Notes: generated by a model not told the origin, from the sequence alone. Counted from the first letter of the stretch, positions 8,454-17,323 are shown. The stretch: DNA of 64,000 nt from [Leptolyngbya] sp. JSC-1 (GCA_000733415.1 KL662191.1:5144341-5208340), one strand, 5' to 3'. Numbers and translations: made by a program.

Positions 8454-9455
8454 CTAAGTTTTGCCGCTGCCAATGCCCATCAGGTAGAGCAAGGCCATCC
8501 GCACTGCTACACCGCTCGTCACCTGCTGTGAGATCAAACTAAACTCTGGGTCGTCCATCAACTTAGAGCTGATTTCCACACCGCGATTCACCGGGCCGGG
8601 ATGCAGCACTTTCACACCGGGTTGACAGAACTGGAGCCGCTCGTGGGTAAGGCCAAACTGCTGATGATATTCCCGCAGGCTGGGTAACAAATGCTGGGTC
8701 ATGCGCTCGCGCTGAAGTCGCAGAGTCATAACGAAATCGGCCTGTTCTAAGGCGGGTTCTAGCGACCAGTGCAGAAACAATTTGCGAGGCAGCGGCGAAT
8801 CTTCCACAAAATCGGCAAACAGCTTGGGCAGCAGGGTGGGCGGTCCGGCCAGATGCACTTCGGCTCCACTCGCGGTCAAACTCCAGATATTGGAGCGGGC
8901 TACCCGCGAGTGCAAAATGTCTCCGACAATGGCGATTTTTTTGCCTTCCAACAATGAGAGCTGGGGTTTTTCGGCATCTAGCAACGTGCAGATGGTAAAC
9001 AGATCCAGCAAGGCTTGGGAGGGATGTTCATGCTGACCGTCACCGGCATTAAATACTCCCACTCGCGACTGGAGCTGATCCATCTCATTGGCGATTGCTA
9101 GCGGCACGCCAGCTTCTTTATGGCGAATCACCATAATGTCGGTGCCCATGGCCAGATAGGTTTTTGCCGTATCCAGAATGGTTTCGCCTTTGGTCAGAGA
9201 CGAGGTGCCGGGTGCAAAGTTTAAAGTGTCGGCAGACAATCGCTTGGCGGCTAGCTCAAAACTGCTGCGGGTGCGGGTCGAGGGTTCAAAGAACAGATTG
9301 GCGACCACTTGCCCTTGCAGCGTGGGTACCTTCTTGGTGCGGCGAGAAAGCACCTCCTGAAAGCTGGCTGCCGTTTGCAGCACGGTGTCATATTCGGCTG
9401 GTTGAAAATCCGCTAAGGAAATAATGTGGCGACGGGACCAGGATGGATTCGCCAT
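8454..9455 (-). CDS. pyrB: Aspartate carbamoyltransferase catalytic subunit
   Basis: Catalyses carbamoyl phosphate plus aspartate to carbamoyl aspartate, the committed step of pyrimidine synthesis, in the cytoplasm. The 333-residue length is usual. Visible motifs: the carbamoyl-phosphate loop STRTRSSFE (about residues 57-65), the HPSQALLDL stretch (about 142-150), the 240s-type LRLQRERM segment and HPGPVNRG near the end. It lies six bases downstream of a J-domain/TPR gene on the same strand, so the two are probably cotranscribed. No pyrI partner is adjacent. Confidence 0.97.
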   Translation of the reverse strand: MANPSWSRRHIISLADFQPAEYDTVLQTAASFQEVLSRRTKKVPTLQGQVVANLFFEPSTRTRSSFELAAKRLSADTLNFAPGTSSLTKGETILDTAKTYLAMGTDIMVIRHKEAGVPLAIANEMDQLQSRVGVFNAGDGQHEHPSQALLDLFTICTLLDAEKPQLSLLEGKKIAIVGDILHSRVARSNIWSLTASGAEVHLAGPPTLLPKLFADFVEDSPLPRKLFLHWSLEPALEQADFVMTLRLQRERMTQHLLPSLREYHQQFGLTHERLQFCQPGVKVLHPGPVNRGVEISSKLMDDPEFSLISQQVTSGVAVRMALLYLMGIGSGKT

Positions 9456-9461
9456 GAGGCT

Positions 9462-10361
9462 CTACCGCTTTCTAGTAAACAAGCTAAATAACCCACTGCT
9501 GGCTCTGGCGGTGGCTTTGGGACCTGGGTCAGTCAAGTCCAGCCGTTTGGCATACTGCAACGCGAGTGGATCATTTGGGTTAAATTTTAGCGCCTGCCGG
9601 AAGTGGACTTTAGCCATGCCGACTAAATTCTGCATCAGATACGCCTTGGCTAAGAGAGAGTGGTACTCACTGCGGTTCGACTCTAAGCGGATCGCATCTC
9701 GCAATTCAGCCACCACTTGCGTCCAGTTGGATTTTTTGGCGTATTCTTGCGCTCGGTAATAGTGGCGCTGGGCGTAGTTAATCGCGACTTGTGGGGTCTC
9801 AGTCTGACTGGGGGCAAACTGCGTTGGTTTAGTCTGAGGTGCAGCGACAATTCCAGTCCGCTTTTCCCGAATCACCGGATCGCCGATTTTCAACGATAGG
9901 TACGTCAAATTCAACTCTGCAAGCTGGCGGGTGGTGGCTTCAAACTTGGCGAGCTGGCGATATTGCACCTCTCCCAGTTGCACGACCGATTGCTCGTAAA
10001 ATACATCGGCTTCTTGTAGAGGTAGCCTTAAGAGCTGACGCGCCATTGCTCCTTGTGGCAGTAGCGATTCATCCTGGTTAATTTGTCGAACTCGCAAACG
10101 CAACAGCGCGATCGTTTCGGCTCGTTCTTTTTCTTGCTTGAGTCGCTGATAGGCTGGGTTCACCAGCTTTGCCAAAATGTGACCCGCGAAGGTTTGAATC
10201 GCAGGGTCGGCTGCAATCAATGTATCAGGGTGAAGTAGCTTAGCAATTGTGTGGTAACGCTTCAAGACTCGTCGTTCATCTGCTGCCACAGACAGGCCCA
10301 ACACCGCGTAGGGATCAGAGAGTTGACTCAGCCATTCTGAAGAGAAAGAAATCTGTGACAT
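9462..10361 (-). CDS. J-domain and TPR protein
   Basis: A 299-residue protein. The N-terminal 70 residues form a J-like domain (DPYAVLGLS, then KRYHTIAKLLHPDT with the HPD tripeptide), the motif that stimulates DnaK ATPase. The C-terminal third has two TPR-like helices (WTQVVAELRDAIRLESNRSEYHSLLAKAYL and the VGMAKVHFRQALKFNPNDPLAL helix pair). This architecture is common in cyanobacteria and is likely a co-chaperone with a protein-binding tail. It sits upstream of pyrB with a six-base gap. A 68-residue reading frame further upstream overlaps its start but looks non-coding. Confidence 0.88.
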   Translation of the reverse strand: MSQISFSSEWLSQLSDPYAVLGLSVAADERRVLKRYHTIAKLLHPDTLIAADPAIQTFAGHILAKLVNPAYQRLKQEKERAETIALLRLRVRQINQDESLLPQGAMARQLLRLPLQEADVFYEQSVVQLGEVQYRQLAKFEATTRQLAELNLTYLSLKIGDPVIREKRTGIVAAPQTKPTQFAPSQTETPQVAINYAQRHYYRAQEYAKKSNWTQVVAELRDAIRLESNRSEYHSLLAKAYLMQNLVGMAKVHFRQALKFNPNDPLALQYAKRLDLTDPGPKATARASSGLFSLFTRKR

Positions 10362-10761
10362 TTCAGGGAGGCAGTTGTGCTGTAGATATCAGTATACAGA
10401 AGTCTCAATAGCAGGGAATTGGCAGCGCTTTCTTCCCGGTAGAAGTCGATGAATTCAGTTAAGCAGTTTCCTTTGGAGAAAATCAACTTTTGGAGGAAAT
10501 CAACTAAGGCTGCGATTTCGCTCTCTACTGCCATGGATGTTTATCTGAGATGGTAAAGCCCCCTATGTTGGTAGCTTACTTTACCCTAGTACAATCCCGC
10601 TGGAATTGAGACGAAAGTTATGACGGAAAGTTCACTGGTTCTATTTGGTCTGCCCTCGATACAATGAAGCGATTGCAAGCGATTGGGGTAGTACTATCTG
10701 TGCCGAGTTGTGTCTAATAGGCGGCTGGTAACTGTTTTTTCCCTGGTGACTATTTAAGCAA
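10362..10761. other. Intergenic region between divergent genes
   Basis: About 400 bases between the J-domain/TPR gene and the TM2 gene, which diverge, so both promoters should be here. I see AT-rich stretches but no operator, RNA fold or convincing small gene. A minus-strand frame at 10328-10534 lacks recognisable features. Confidence 0.6.
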
Positions 10762-11184
10762 ATGGTCTCGATTGGCGACATGCTGAGTAAAGCGAAGGAT
10801 CGAAAAATTGCAGCCCTATTGGCATGTGCCGGTATTTTCCTACCGGGGCTGCATAAGTTTTACCTGGGTCAGCCCAAATGGGGGGTGATCTACCTTTTGT
10901 TGAGTTGGACCCCAATCCCTAGAATCGCCAGCATTGTCGAAGCTATTTGGTATTTATTTCAAGACGGTGATGAGTTTGATAGCAGATTTAATCCCTCTTC
11001 GCTTAATCCCATTTCTGGTCAAACCTTGTCCAAGCAAGGGCCGTTTGCTCCTGCTCAAGTAGAGCTGCAGGTAGAACGAGTAGCAGAAGCGCTGCGGCAA
11101 ATTGAACAGCTCCGACAAGAAGGGTTGATCTCAGAGTACGAATTTGAACAAAAGCGCCGTCAGTTGCTTGATCGCATTAGCTAA
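10762..11184 (+). CDS. TM2-domain protein with SHOCT-like tail
   Basis: A 140-residue protein. Residues about 15-70 match a TM2 domain: KDRKIAALLACAGIFLPGLH, then YLGQPKWGVIYLLLSW with two hydrophobic helices joined by a short loop. The last 35 residues match the short SHOCT-type oligomerisation helix pair (IEQLRQEGLISEYEFEQKR). The combination is widespread in bacteria, its role is unknown, and it should be an inner-membrane protein. Start is the ATG at 10762. Confidence 0.85.
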   Translation: MVSIGDMLSKAKDRKIAALLACAGIFLPGLHKFYLGQPKWGVIYLLLSWTPIPRIASIVEAIWYLFQDGDEFDSRFNPSSLNPISGQTLSKQGPFAPAQVELQVERVAEALRQIEQLRQEGLISEYEFEQKRRQLLDRIS

Positions 11185-11287
11185 GTCTTTGTTTTCTATG
11201 GAATATTGCCTTCTGGTCAAATGACCATTAACTCCTGCCTCCGGTTCGGCTGAGCTCACCGTCGCTCGCAGAGTGCGTTCCACGAAC

Positions 11288-11312
11288 GAAGCCTGCCTCC
11301 TGCCTCCTGCCC
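11288..11312. repeat. Short heptad repeat (tgcctcc units)
   Basis: Three consecutive tgcctcc-like heptamers lie in the 183-base gap between the TM2 and helix-hairpin-helix genes. A 17-base direct repeat (ctgagacctg then tatac) follows at 11334-11366, just before the next start codon. These are typical short tandem repeated sequences of cyanobacteria with no known function. Confidence 0.6.
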
Positions 11313-11367
11313 TCTCAACCACTGCCACATCCCCTGAGACCTGCTATACCTGAGACCTGTTATACCA

Positions 11368-11868
11368 ATGTCACTCCGCCATCGTCTCCTTCAGGACCCT
11401 TACTACCGCTTTCAGTCTGTGGCCGAACTGCGGACTGCTGCTGCCTTGGGGATTAAACTCGATGTGAATCGGGCCTGTGTGGATGACTGGCTGCGGTTGC
11501 CGGGTTTGTCGATCCATCAGGCGCGAACTTTAGCCACCCTGAGCCAAGCTGGTGTGCAGTTTCACTGTCTGGAGGATGTGGCGGCAGCCCTAGGACAACC
11601 TGTGCAGCGATTGCAGCCGCTAGCGCCAATTTTGCAGTTCTGCTACTACGATGACGATAGTTTGGATGCAATTCAGCCGATCAATCCTAATCGAGCCTCG
11701 CAACAGCAACTGATGCAGATTCCCGGAATGAATGCTGTGCTGGTCCAGAATCTGATTTGGGAGCGGCAGCAGCGCGGTGCCTATCGCAATTTGGTGGAGT
11801 TGCAGCAGCGGCTTCAGCTACCGGGGTCGCTCATTGCCGAGTTGATGCACTATCTGCGGTTTGAGTGA
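11368..11868 (+). CDS. ComEA-like helix-hairpin-helix protein
   Basis: A 166-residue protein with two helix-hairpin-helix DNA-binding motifs: one at about residues 28-60 (IKLDVNRACVDDWLRLPGLSI form) and one at about 109-160 (PINPNRASQQQLMQIPGMNAVL, then LVELQQRL). No signal peptide or TM segment is visible, unlike classic ComEA, so a cytoplasmic DNA-binding role is more likely than DNA uptake at the envelope. Its last 38 bases overlap the end of lepB on the opposite strand. Confidence 0.82.
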   Translation: MSLRHRLLQDPYYRFQSVAELRTAAALGIKLDVNRACVDDWLRLPGLSIHQARTLATLSQAGVQFHCLEDVAAALGQPVQRLQPLAPILQFCYYDDDSLDAIQPINPNRASQQQLMQIPGMNAVLVQNLIWERQQRGAYRNLVELQQRLQLPGSLIAELMHYLRFE

Positions 11869-12547
11869 TGGCATCGGTCGGATTGGCGATGTTGGTGATA
11901 ACGGATGTTGCCGATTCTAAGCCGCCAATGCGCTCGAACGGAAAAAAGCGAAACACAGCGCGACCAATAATATTTTGCTCTGGTAAAAAGCCCCAGACAT
12001 GGGAATCGTTGCTGTTGTTGCGGTTGTCGCCCATCACAAACACATGGCCAGGGGGCACCTCTACGGGACGCATCTGGTAAGCGAGCGGCTCGGCGATGTA
12101 GGGTTCGTTGAGCGGTTGATTATTGCGGTAAACTCGGCCATTTTTCACCTCGATCACATCCCCGGCTGTGGCAATCACCCGCTTGATGAATGCCTTATCG
12201 GGCAAAAAGCCAAACTGCTGCTCGAACTGCTGTGGTGGTTCGAATACTACGATGTCTCCAGGCTGGGGTTCGTGCAGCCGATAGCTGACCTTCTCAACTA
12301 CAAGCCGATCGCCAACCAGCAACGTGGGGTCCATGGAGTCAGACGGAATATAGCGCGGCTCAGCCACAAACAGACGAATCACAATCGCTAGCACCAGGGC
12401 AATCGCTAAGATTTGCACGTTTTCTCGCTGGGATTGGCGCAGGCGTGACCACCAGTTGCCTGTTGGACGTTCGGTTGTATTTGCAGAAGCTGTAGTAGAA
12501 GTGGCTCCAGTTTCTGGCGTGGGCTGAGTGTCGGGTTGGGTTGGCAT
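11831..12547 (-). CDS. lepB: Signal peptidase I
   Basis: Membrane-bound serine protease that removes signal peptides from secreted proteins. The 238-residue length fits cyanobacterial enzymes. A Thr/Pro-rich N-terminus precedes one TM helix (VQILAIALVLAIVIRLFV, about residues 43-60). The catalytic Ser is in YIPSDSMDPTL (about 72) and the general-base Lys in DKAFIKRVIA (about 121). The GDNRNNSNDSHVWG box is also present. Convergent with the helix-hairpin-helix gene, with 38 bases shared between the two 3' ends. Confidence 0.96.
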   Translation of the reverse strand: MPTQPDTQPTPETGATSTTASANTTERPTGNWWSRLRQSQRENVQILAIALVLAIVIRLFVAEPRYIPSDSMDPTLLVGDRLVVEKVSYRLHEPQPGDIVVFEPPQQFEQQFGFLPDKAFIKRVIATAGDVIEVKNGRVYRNNQPLNEPYIAEPLAYQMRPVEVPPGHVFVMGDNRNNSNDSHVWGFLPEQNIIGRAVFRFFPFERIGGLESATSVITNIANPTDAITQTADSASTRQ

Positions 12548-12645
12548 AGGTTTTTTGGGATCAGGATTAAGCCTGGAGGTAGGCCAATTTTTATCCTAAA
12601 GTTTTTATACTCCTACTCAGCACCGATTTGGATGGAGAAATTGTG

Positions 12646-12858
12646 ATGGCAGAGACTGAACACAAAACTTGGTATATTTTGAAGCACGCGGATGGTCAGT
12701 GCGAAATCACCCAAATTGGCGCTGGGGAGGGCAGTGCTCCGGGTGAAGAAGAGGAAGACAAAGCTCCTCTAGAGCAGTGGGGGCCATTTGCCACCGAGGA
12801 TGAGGCAATTGCGCGACGAGTGGGCCTGATTCGGTCTGGAAAGTGTTTGCCAGCCTAG
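12646..12858 (+). CDS. Small conserved cyanobacterial protein, unknown function
   Basis: I use the ATG at 12646, since ggag lies about nine bases before it; an in-frame TTG at 12628 is less likely. The 70-residue product begins MAETEHKTWYILK, has an acidic Glu-rich middle (EEEEDK) and ends with an EDEAIARRVGLIRSGKC helix. The strand-loop-helix layout resembles small DDE-type modulators seen only in cyanobacteria, but I cannot name it. It is divergent from lepB across about 100 bases. Confidence 0.75.
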   Translation: MAETEHKTWYILKHADGQCEITQIGAGEGSAPGEEEEDKAPLEQWGPFATEDEAIARRVGLIRSGKCLPA

Positions 12859-13025
12859 ATTTTAGCTGAAGCAGATTCGAAATGCTGGCTGCGCTATTAA
12901 ATCATCTAGAGGCCCCAGTTGCTCAGCCAGTTTTGCGGCATCACAAACAATAAGTAGGGACTAGGGGCATTTCCTAATCCCTACAGGTAAATAGTTTGCC
13001 AAAATTTGCCTAAATAGTTCACCGA

Positions 13026-14321
13026 CTATGGAGTGGCTTCTGCCTTGGGGCTCTGCCGTGCGGCAGCAATTTGTTGATTCAAGATTTCCAGTGCCTTGAC
13101 ATATTGCAGGTCACCATCGGTGCCGATCTTGTTGCTGACTCCAAACAGCTCTTGGCGTTGCTCATCGGTGAGATCGATCTTAATGTCAGGTTCAATGCCG
13201 GCTTGGTTAATGTCTCGCCCACTGGGAGTGAGGTACTTAGCCACCGTCACAGCTAAACCAGACCCATCGCCCAATCCGCGTACTGACTGCACCAGCCCTT
13301 TACCAAAGGTCTTGCTGCCGATCAGCACGGCTCGTTTGTCGTCCTGCAATGCACCAGACAGAATTTCGCTGGCACTCGCTGAACCCCCATCCACCAGAAC
13401 CACTAGGGGCTTATCGGTCAGGGCGGTACCGTTGGCGCTTTCCTGTTCCGAAATTCCTTGCCGATCAACAGTTGAAACAATCAACCCCTCATCGATCCAC
13501 ATGCGGGCAATATCGATGCTGGCGTAGAGTAAGCCACCTGGATTGATCCGCAGATCGAGCACGTAGCCATCAACTTGCTTAGATTCTAGATCCTCAATCG
13601 CGTTACGCATCTCGTCGGCAGCGTTAGCGCTGAACTGGGTGAGACGGATATAGCCTACCTTTTCACCTCTAGAACCCTGCTGAATGCTATAGCGAACTGG
13701 GTGCAGTTCAATCCGAGCGCGACGTAGATCAAACTCCATCTCTTGCTCGCCTCGACGGATGGTTAGCTTCACCGTAGAGCCTTCCGGACCACGAATCAGG
13801 TTGACTGCGGCGTTGGTATCCATGCCTTGAGTGCTTTGCCCATCAATTTCGACGATCACGTCCCGTGCCATAATCCCGGCTTCAAAGGCAGGTGTATCTT
13901 CAATCGGCGAGACTACAATCAGCTCTTTGGTTTCTTCGTCCTGCGCTAGCTGAATGCCAACCCCGGTCAGTTCACCCGAGGTGTCGATCTGCATGTTTTT
14001 GAATTCTTGCGGATCCATGAAGCGCGTGTAGGGATCGTCTAGCTTAGCTAGCATCTCCCGAATTGCTTCGTAGGCCTGCTCTTTGTTGCTGTAAGCTCGG
14101 CCCAGGTATTCTTGACGCACAGCTCGCCAGTCTACCTGGTTGAAGGTGGCGTCTACGTAATTGCGGTCAATTAGTTGCCACACTTCGTCAATCAACTCTT
14201 TCGGGCTTTCCTGAAAGAAGGCTTGACCCTGGGAGAGGTGCAGCCCTGCTCCCGTAACGGTGACAGCCGTAACAGCCGCCGCTGTGGCACTAAGAACGAG
14301 TCCGCGTTTTGTGATCGCCAT
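13026..14321 (-). CDS. ctpB: Carboxyl-terminal processing protease (S41 family)
   Basis: A 431-residue protease with an N-terminal signal/anchor (residues 1-30), a PDZ domain at about residues 100-185 (GIMARDVIVEIDGQSTQGM) and an S41 catalytic domain with the Ser in DGGSASASEI (about 315) and the Lys in GSKTFGKGLVQ (about 340). It acts on the periplasmic or lumenal side and cleaves proteins near the C-terminus. In cyanobacteria CtpA matures the D1 protein, while CtpB and CtpC have other roles. The short name ctpB is my best guess; the family call is firm. Confidence 0.93.
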   Translation of the reverse strand: MAITKRGLVLSATAAAVTAVTVTGAGLHLSQGQAFFQESPKELIDEVWQLIDRNYVDATFNQVDWRAVRQEYLGRAYSNKEQAYEAIREMLAKLDDPYTRFMDPQEFKNMQIDTSGELTGVGIQLAQDEETKELIVVSPIEDTPAFEAGIMARDVIVEIDGQSTQGMDTNAAVNLIRGPEGSTVKLTIRRGEQEMEFDLRRARIELHPVRYSIQQGSRGEKVGYIRLTQFSANAADEMRNAIEDLESKQVDGYVLDLRINPGGLLYASIDIARMWIDEGLIVSTVDRQGISEQESANGTALTDKPLVVLVDGGSASASEILSGALQDDKRAVLIGSKTFGKGLVQSVRGLGDGSGLAVTVAKYLTPSGRDINQAGIEPDIKIDLTDEQRQELFGVSNKIGTDGDLQYVKALEILNQQIAAARQSPKAEATP

Positions 14322-14461
14322 AACTGTATATCTAGAGGAATAGACTGCAAGGCAAGTACGCCCAATCTAACACAGGCTGACCGAGACAGTGGTAACGAAA
14401 ATGTCTCAATCTTTTGCAATGGTTTTTGCCATTAAGATAGACCCGTTGGTCCTGTCTTGAC

Positions 14462-14491
14462 CGTGTAGGAGTCAGGAGTTAGGAGCCAGGG
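14462..14491. repeat. STRR-type heptad repeat (gagtcag units)
   Basis: Three degenerate gagtcag/gagttag/gagccag heptamers in the spacer between ctpB and ispG. The same motif appears at 30660-30698 and, inverted, at 62967-63000. Confidence 0.8.
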
Positions 14492-14540
14492 TTGATCATA
14501 TATTAGGGAACACTCGTGGGTTATGGCTCAGCTCCTACTT

Positions 14541-15782
14541 CTAGGCTGGATCCACCCATTTGCCGTCGGCTTTAATCAGGTTGATGAGTTCCGCGACTCC
14601 CTGATCTTCGGGGACTTTCTTGATTTCTTCCCTCCCCCGATAGAGGGAAATATAGCCCGCCTGTTTGCCAACATAGCCGTAGTCTGCGTCCGCCATTTCG
14701 CCCGGACCATTGACAATACAGCCCATCACGGCGATGTTTAGCCCGGTCAAATGACTGGTGGCCTCTCGCACCTTTTGCAGCACTTCTTGCAAATTAAACA
14801 ACGTGCGGCCACAGGAAGGGCAGGCCACATACTCCACCATCGTCCGTCGCAGCCCCAGCGCCTGTAGAATGCCGTAGCAGACTGGAATTTCCTTTTCTGG
14901 ATCTTCGGTCAGCGAAACGCGGATTGTATCTCCAATCCCTTCGGCCAATAGAGTGCCAATCCCTGCGGTGGACTTGATCCGTCCATATTCGCCGTCTCCA
15001 GCTTCAGTCACGCCCAAATGCAGTGGGTAATCCATGCTCAGTTCATCCATCCGCTGCACCATCAGGCGATTGGCGGCAATCATCACCGGCACTTTCGAGG
15101 CTTTGAGGGAAATTTCCAGATTGTAAAAGTCCAGCTCTTCGCACATCCGGATGAACTCCAACGCCGATTCCACCATGCCTTCAGGAGTATCGCCGTAGGT
15201 AAACAGCATGCGTTCGGCCAGCGAGCCGTGATTTACCCCGATTCGCATTGATTTGTTCTGGTCGCGCAAAGAAACTACCAGCGGTTTCAAGGTTTCGCGA
15301 ATTTTTTCGCCAATTTCGTCAAATTCAGCTTGAGTGTACTCGGTCCGACCGGCGTTGGGTTTCTCGAATACGTACAGCCCCGGATTGATCCGCACGTTGT
15401 CAACATAATTGGCAACCTCTAGGGCGATTTTCATGCCGTTATGATGCACATCGGCCACGAGCGGAACCGGTTGATAGGTAGTGTAAAGCTGACGACGAAT
15501 TTCTTCCATTGCTTTGGCGTGGGCCATGCTGGGTACTGTGACGCGGACAATCTCACAGCCGATCTCATGCAGCCGCCGAATCGCCGCCACCGACCCCTCG
15601 ATATCGAGCGTATCTTCGTTAATCATCGACTGGACAGCGACTGGATGCCCACCGCCAATGGTGATGCTGCCCACCGGAACGGGACGGGTTTTGCGGCGAT
15701 GGATCGTGCCGTCGGTGGCGAGGCAAATCGAGGAATTTGTGGAGGCAGATGGAGCTACGACTGGATTGGGAAGAGTTTGCAT
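14541..15782 (-). CDS. ispG: 4-hydroxy-3-methylbut-2-enyl-diphosphate synthase
   Basis: Reduces methylerythritol cyclodiphosphate to HMBDP in the MEP isoprenoid pathway, which feeds carotenoid, phytol and quinone synthesis. The 413-residue length is typical. The 4Fe-4S ligands are visible in the C-terminal domain: YVACPSCGRTLFNL (two Cys, about residues 321-324) and AVMGCIVNGPGEM (about 355). The N-terminal TIM-barrel begins VPVGSITIGGGHPVAVQSM. The enzyme normally takes electrons from ferredoxin in cyanobacteria. It appears monocistronic. Confidence 0.97.
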   Translation of the reverse strand: MQTLPNPVVAPSASTNSSICLATDGTIHRRKTRPVPVGSITIGGGHPVAVQSMINEDTLDIEGSVAAIRRLHEIGCEIVRVTVPSMAHAKAMEEIRRQLYTTYQPVPLVADVHHNGMKIALEVANYVDNVRINPGLYVFEKPNAGRTEYTQAEFDEIGEKIRETLKPLVVSLRDQNKSMRIGVNHGSLAERMLFTYGDTPEGMVESALEFIRMCEELDFYNLEISLKASKVPVMIAANRLMVQRMDELSMDYPLHLGVTEAGDGEYGRIKSTAGIGTLLAEGIGDTIRVSLTEDPEKEIPVCYGILQALGLRRTMVEYVACPSCGRTLFNLQEVLQKVREATSHLTGLNIAVMGCIVNGPGEMADADYGYVGKQAGYISLYRGREEIKKVPEDQGVAELINLIKADGKWVDPA

Positions 15783-15845
15783 ACCCCGTTCCTTTCAGGT
15801 TTGGTTACTAATGGGTTACTAAATTGGCTAAAGCAAGGCTCGATA

Positions 15846-16283
15846 CTAAATATCTTTATTGAGTCCCATATTCCAGAGTGCCATAAGTGGGATCGGTTGG
15901 GGAGTGTGCAGAATACAAGGGTATGGGGAGGTGGAGCGATTCACAGGTTTTAGGTCTTCGAGGTTGATGCCGCGCTCCTGCAGTCGTTGTAGAAGGGCTT
16001 CGCGCTGTTGGCGTTCTTGAGCTAGCTGTTGTTCGGCAGATTCGGCTCGCTGTTCAGCAAATTCGGCTCGCTGCTCGGCGGCCTGACGGGCTGTACTTTC
16101 TTGCCGTAGGGCTTGGGCGAGTTCGTCGGGAAGTAGCAGTTTCTCGCCGATATCGAGACGGTAAAACCCAAGCAGCTTGCCCTCGACCTGGGGTTTGCTC
16201 TGGAGTAAGCGTTGCTTTGTTGGCCAGCCAGGGGCAGGTGCTACCGGAACGCAGATGTAGCCGTTGGCCGTGAGGAAGATCAT
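15846..16283 (-). pseudogene. Uma2-type endonuclease remnant (C-terminal part only)
   Basis: The 145-residue frame has the sequence KLLGFYRLDIGEKLLLPDELAQAL followed by a Glu/Gln/Arg coiled coil (AEQRAEFAEQ) and LQERGINLEDL, the tail of many cyanobacterial Uma2/DUF820 proteins. The catalytic PD-(D/E)xK core that should precede it is absent: upstream sequence instead belongs to a NACHT fragment on the opposite strand. The final 28 residues look like run-on past the natural end. I read it as a truncated gene; a short functional coiled-coil protein cannot be excluded. Confidence 0.6.
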
Positions 16284-16894
16284 CAGGAAGCTGTGAAAGA
16301 GAGTGCGAAAGGAGAGCCAGATCTATTAACGTATTGCGATTGGTTGGTGGGGGCAAAGCATTCGGGCGACAATCCTTCGATCAATTTGGATATCTCTGAT
16401 CCGAATGCTTTGCCCTTACGGGGGGCGTGCAAGCACGAGGTTGCCGATTTTGATGATGAGCAGATTCGGACGTTTGCTCAAAAGTGGTTTGGTGGGAAAG
16501 GGGATGCAGACCGAGCCAAGCTGTTTGTTGAGAAGCTAGAAGAAAACGAATGCATTAAGAAGCTGGCAACCAGCCCGCTGCTGCTGACACTGCTATGTTT
16601 GATGTTTGAGGATACGACTAATTTTCTGGCGAATCGTGCTGAACTCTACAAGGAAGGCTTGGATGTACTGCTGAATAAATAGGACGATAAACGTAAAATT
16701 GAACCGCCAGCTGCAGGATTTTAGAAATCAACTCCCTGATATGTCCTGGGAGAAGGGAGCAAAAAGAATTGCTGAACCAGTATTATAATGTGAACTTGCT
16801 GTTGATTGATTATCTGAACAGTGAATGCTATGTCAGTCGAGAAGTTAGAGAGGAAATTGAAGAAACGTTGTTGCCGCCGCTGCCCCCCTAAATT
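16212..16894 (+). pseudogene. NACHT-family NTPase remnant, multi-frame
   Basis: Three pieces of a cyanobacterial NACHT NTPase survive. Piece one (frame of 16212) runs through EVADFDDEQIRTFAQKWF, IKKLATSPLLLTLLCLMFED and NRAELYKEGLDVLLNK, which is the end of a NACHT module. It then meets TAG at 16680-16682 where Trp is expected, since the frame continues DDKRKIE. Piece two is a short segment at about 16702-16755 (RQLQDFRNQLPD) in another frame. Piece three, at about 16757-16891, encodes the family C-terminus (ELLNQYYNVN, CYVSREVREEIEETLL) in a third frame. The P-loop region is missing. A 65-bp palindromic element sits in the first piece. Confidence 0.75.
16351..16415. repeat. Palindromic element with 15-nt perfect arms
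   Basis: Arms gggcaaagcattcgg (16351-16365) and ccgaatgctttgccc (16401-16415) are exact inverted copies around a 35-base spacer. The element is read through in frame by the NACHT remnant. The arms resemble a palindrome I associate with dispersed repeats in filamentous cyanobacteria, though I cannot confirm copy number here. Confidence 0.85.
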
Positions 16895-17090
16895 CTCCAA
16901 TCCTGGGGGACTTTGAAGAGATAAGTTGGTGATTGAAATTGAGAAATGAAGAAATTACGAATGAAAAATATCAAAATCATTGTTGAAAACATCCTGATGG
17001 TTATGGGGCTTGTCCACTAGGAATACAAGACGTTGTTGTTGGGGAAGGCGATACATACTAAGGAGAGCAGTAAATGGTGAAGAGTGTTTC

Positions 17091-17148
17091 GGTGAGGGGT
17101 GAGGGGTGAGGGGTGAGGGGTGAGGGGTGAGGGGTGAGGGGTGAGGGT
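17091..17148. repeat. Tandem heptamer array (ggggtga)
   Basis: About eight uninterrupted copies of the 7-base unit ggggtga. This is the classic short tandem repeated sequence of cyanobacteria. It lies within the graveyard, between the NACHT and HicB remnants. Copy number should vary between strains. Confidence 0.95.
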
Positions 17149-17173
17149 GTTGACTATAAAGCGCTCGGGTTAG

Positions 17174-17323
17174 TATGAGGAAGCTTTGGCTGATGTAAAG
17201 TCAGCAATTCAGTCTCATGTCGAAACTTTTGGTATTGAAACATTAGAGCCAGAGTTGCCTGTACTCGAAGCTTTTATTACAGAGTTGTCAAATCATTCTC
17301 GAATTAAAGGTTCCACACTCTGA
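17174..17323 (+). pseudogene. HicB-like antitoxin fragment
   Basis: An open 49-codon stretch begins YEEALADVKSAIQSHVETFG and ends at TGA. It resembles the central helix and C-terminus of HicB-type antitoxins, where a Tyr/Thr-EEA-helix follows the last strand of the RNase-like fold. The N-terminal strands and any start codon are absent, having been replaced by the heptamer array about 25 bases upstream. No HicA toxin remnant is visible nearby. Confidence 0.5.

Noticed and set aside
10328..10534. 68-residue frame overlapping the J-domain/TPR start
   Set aside because: No recognisable domain or Shine-Dalgarno; lies in the probable promoter.
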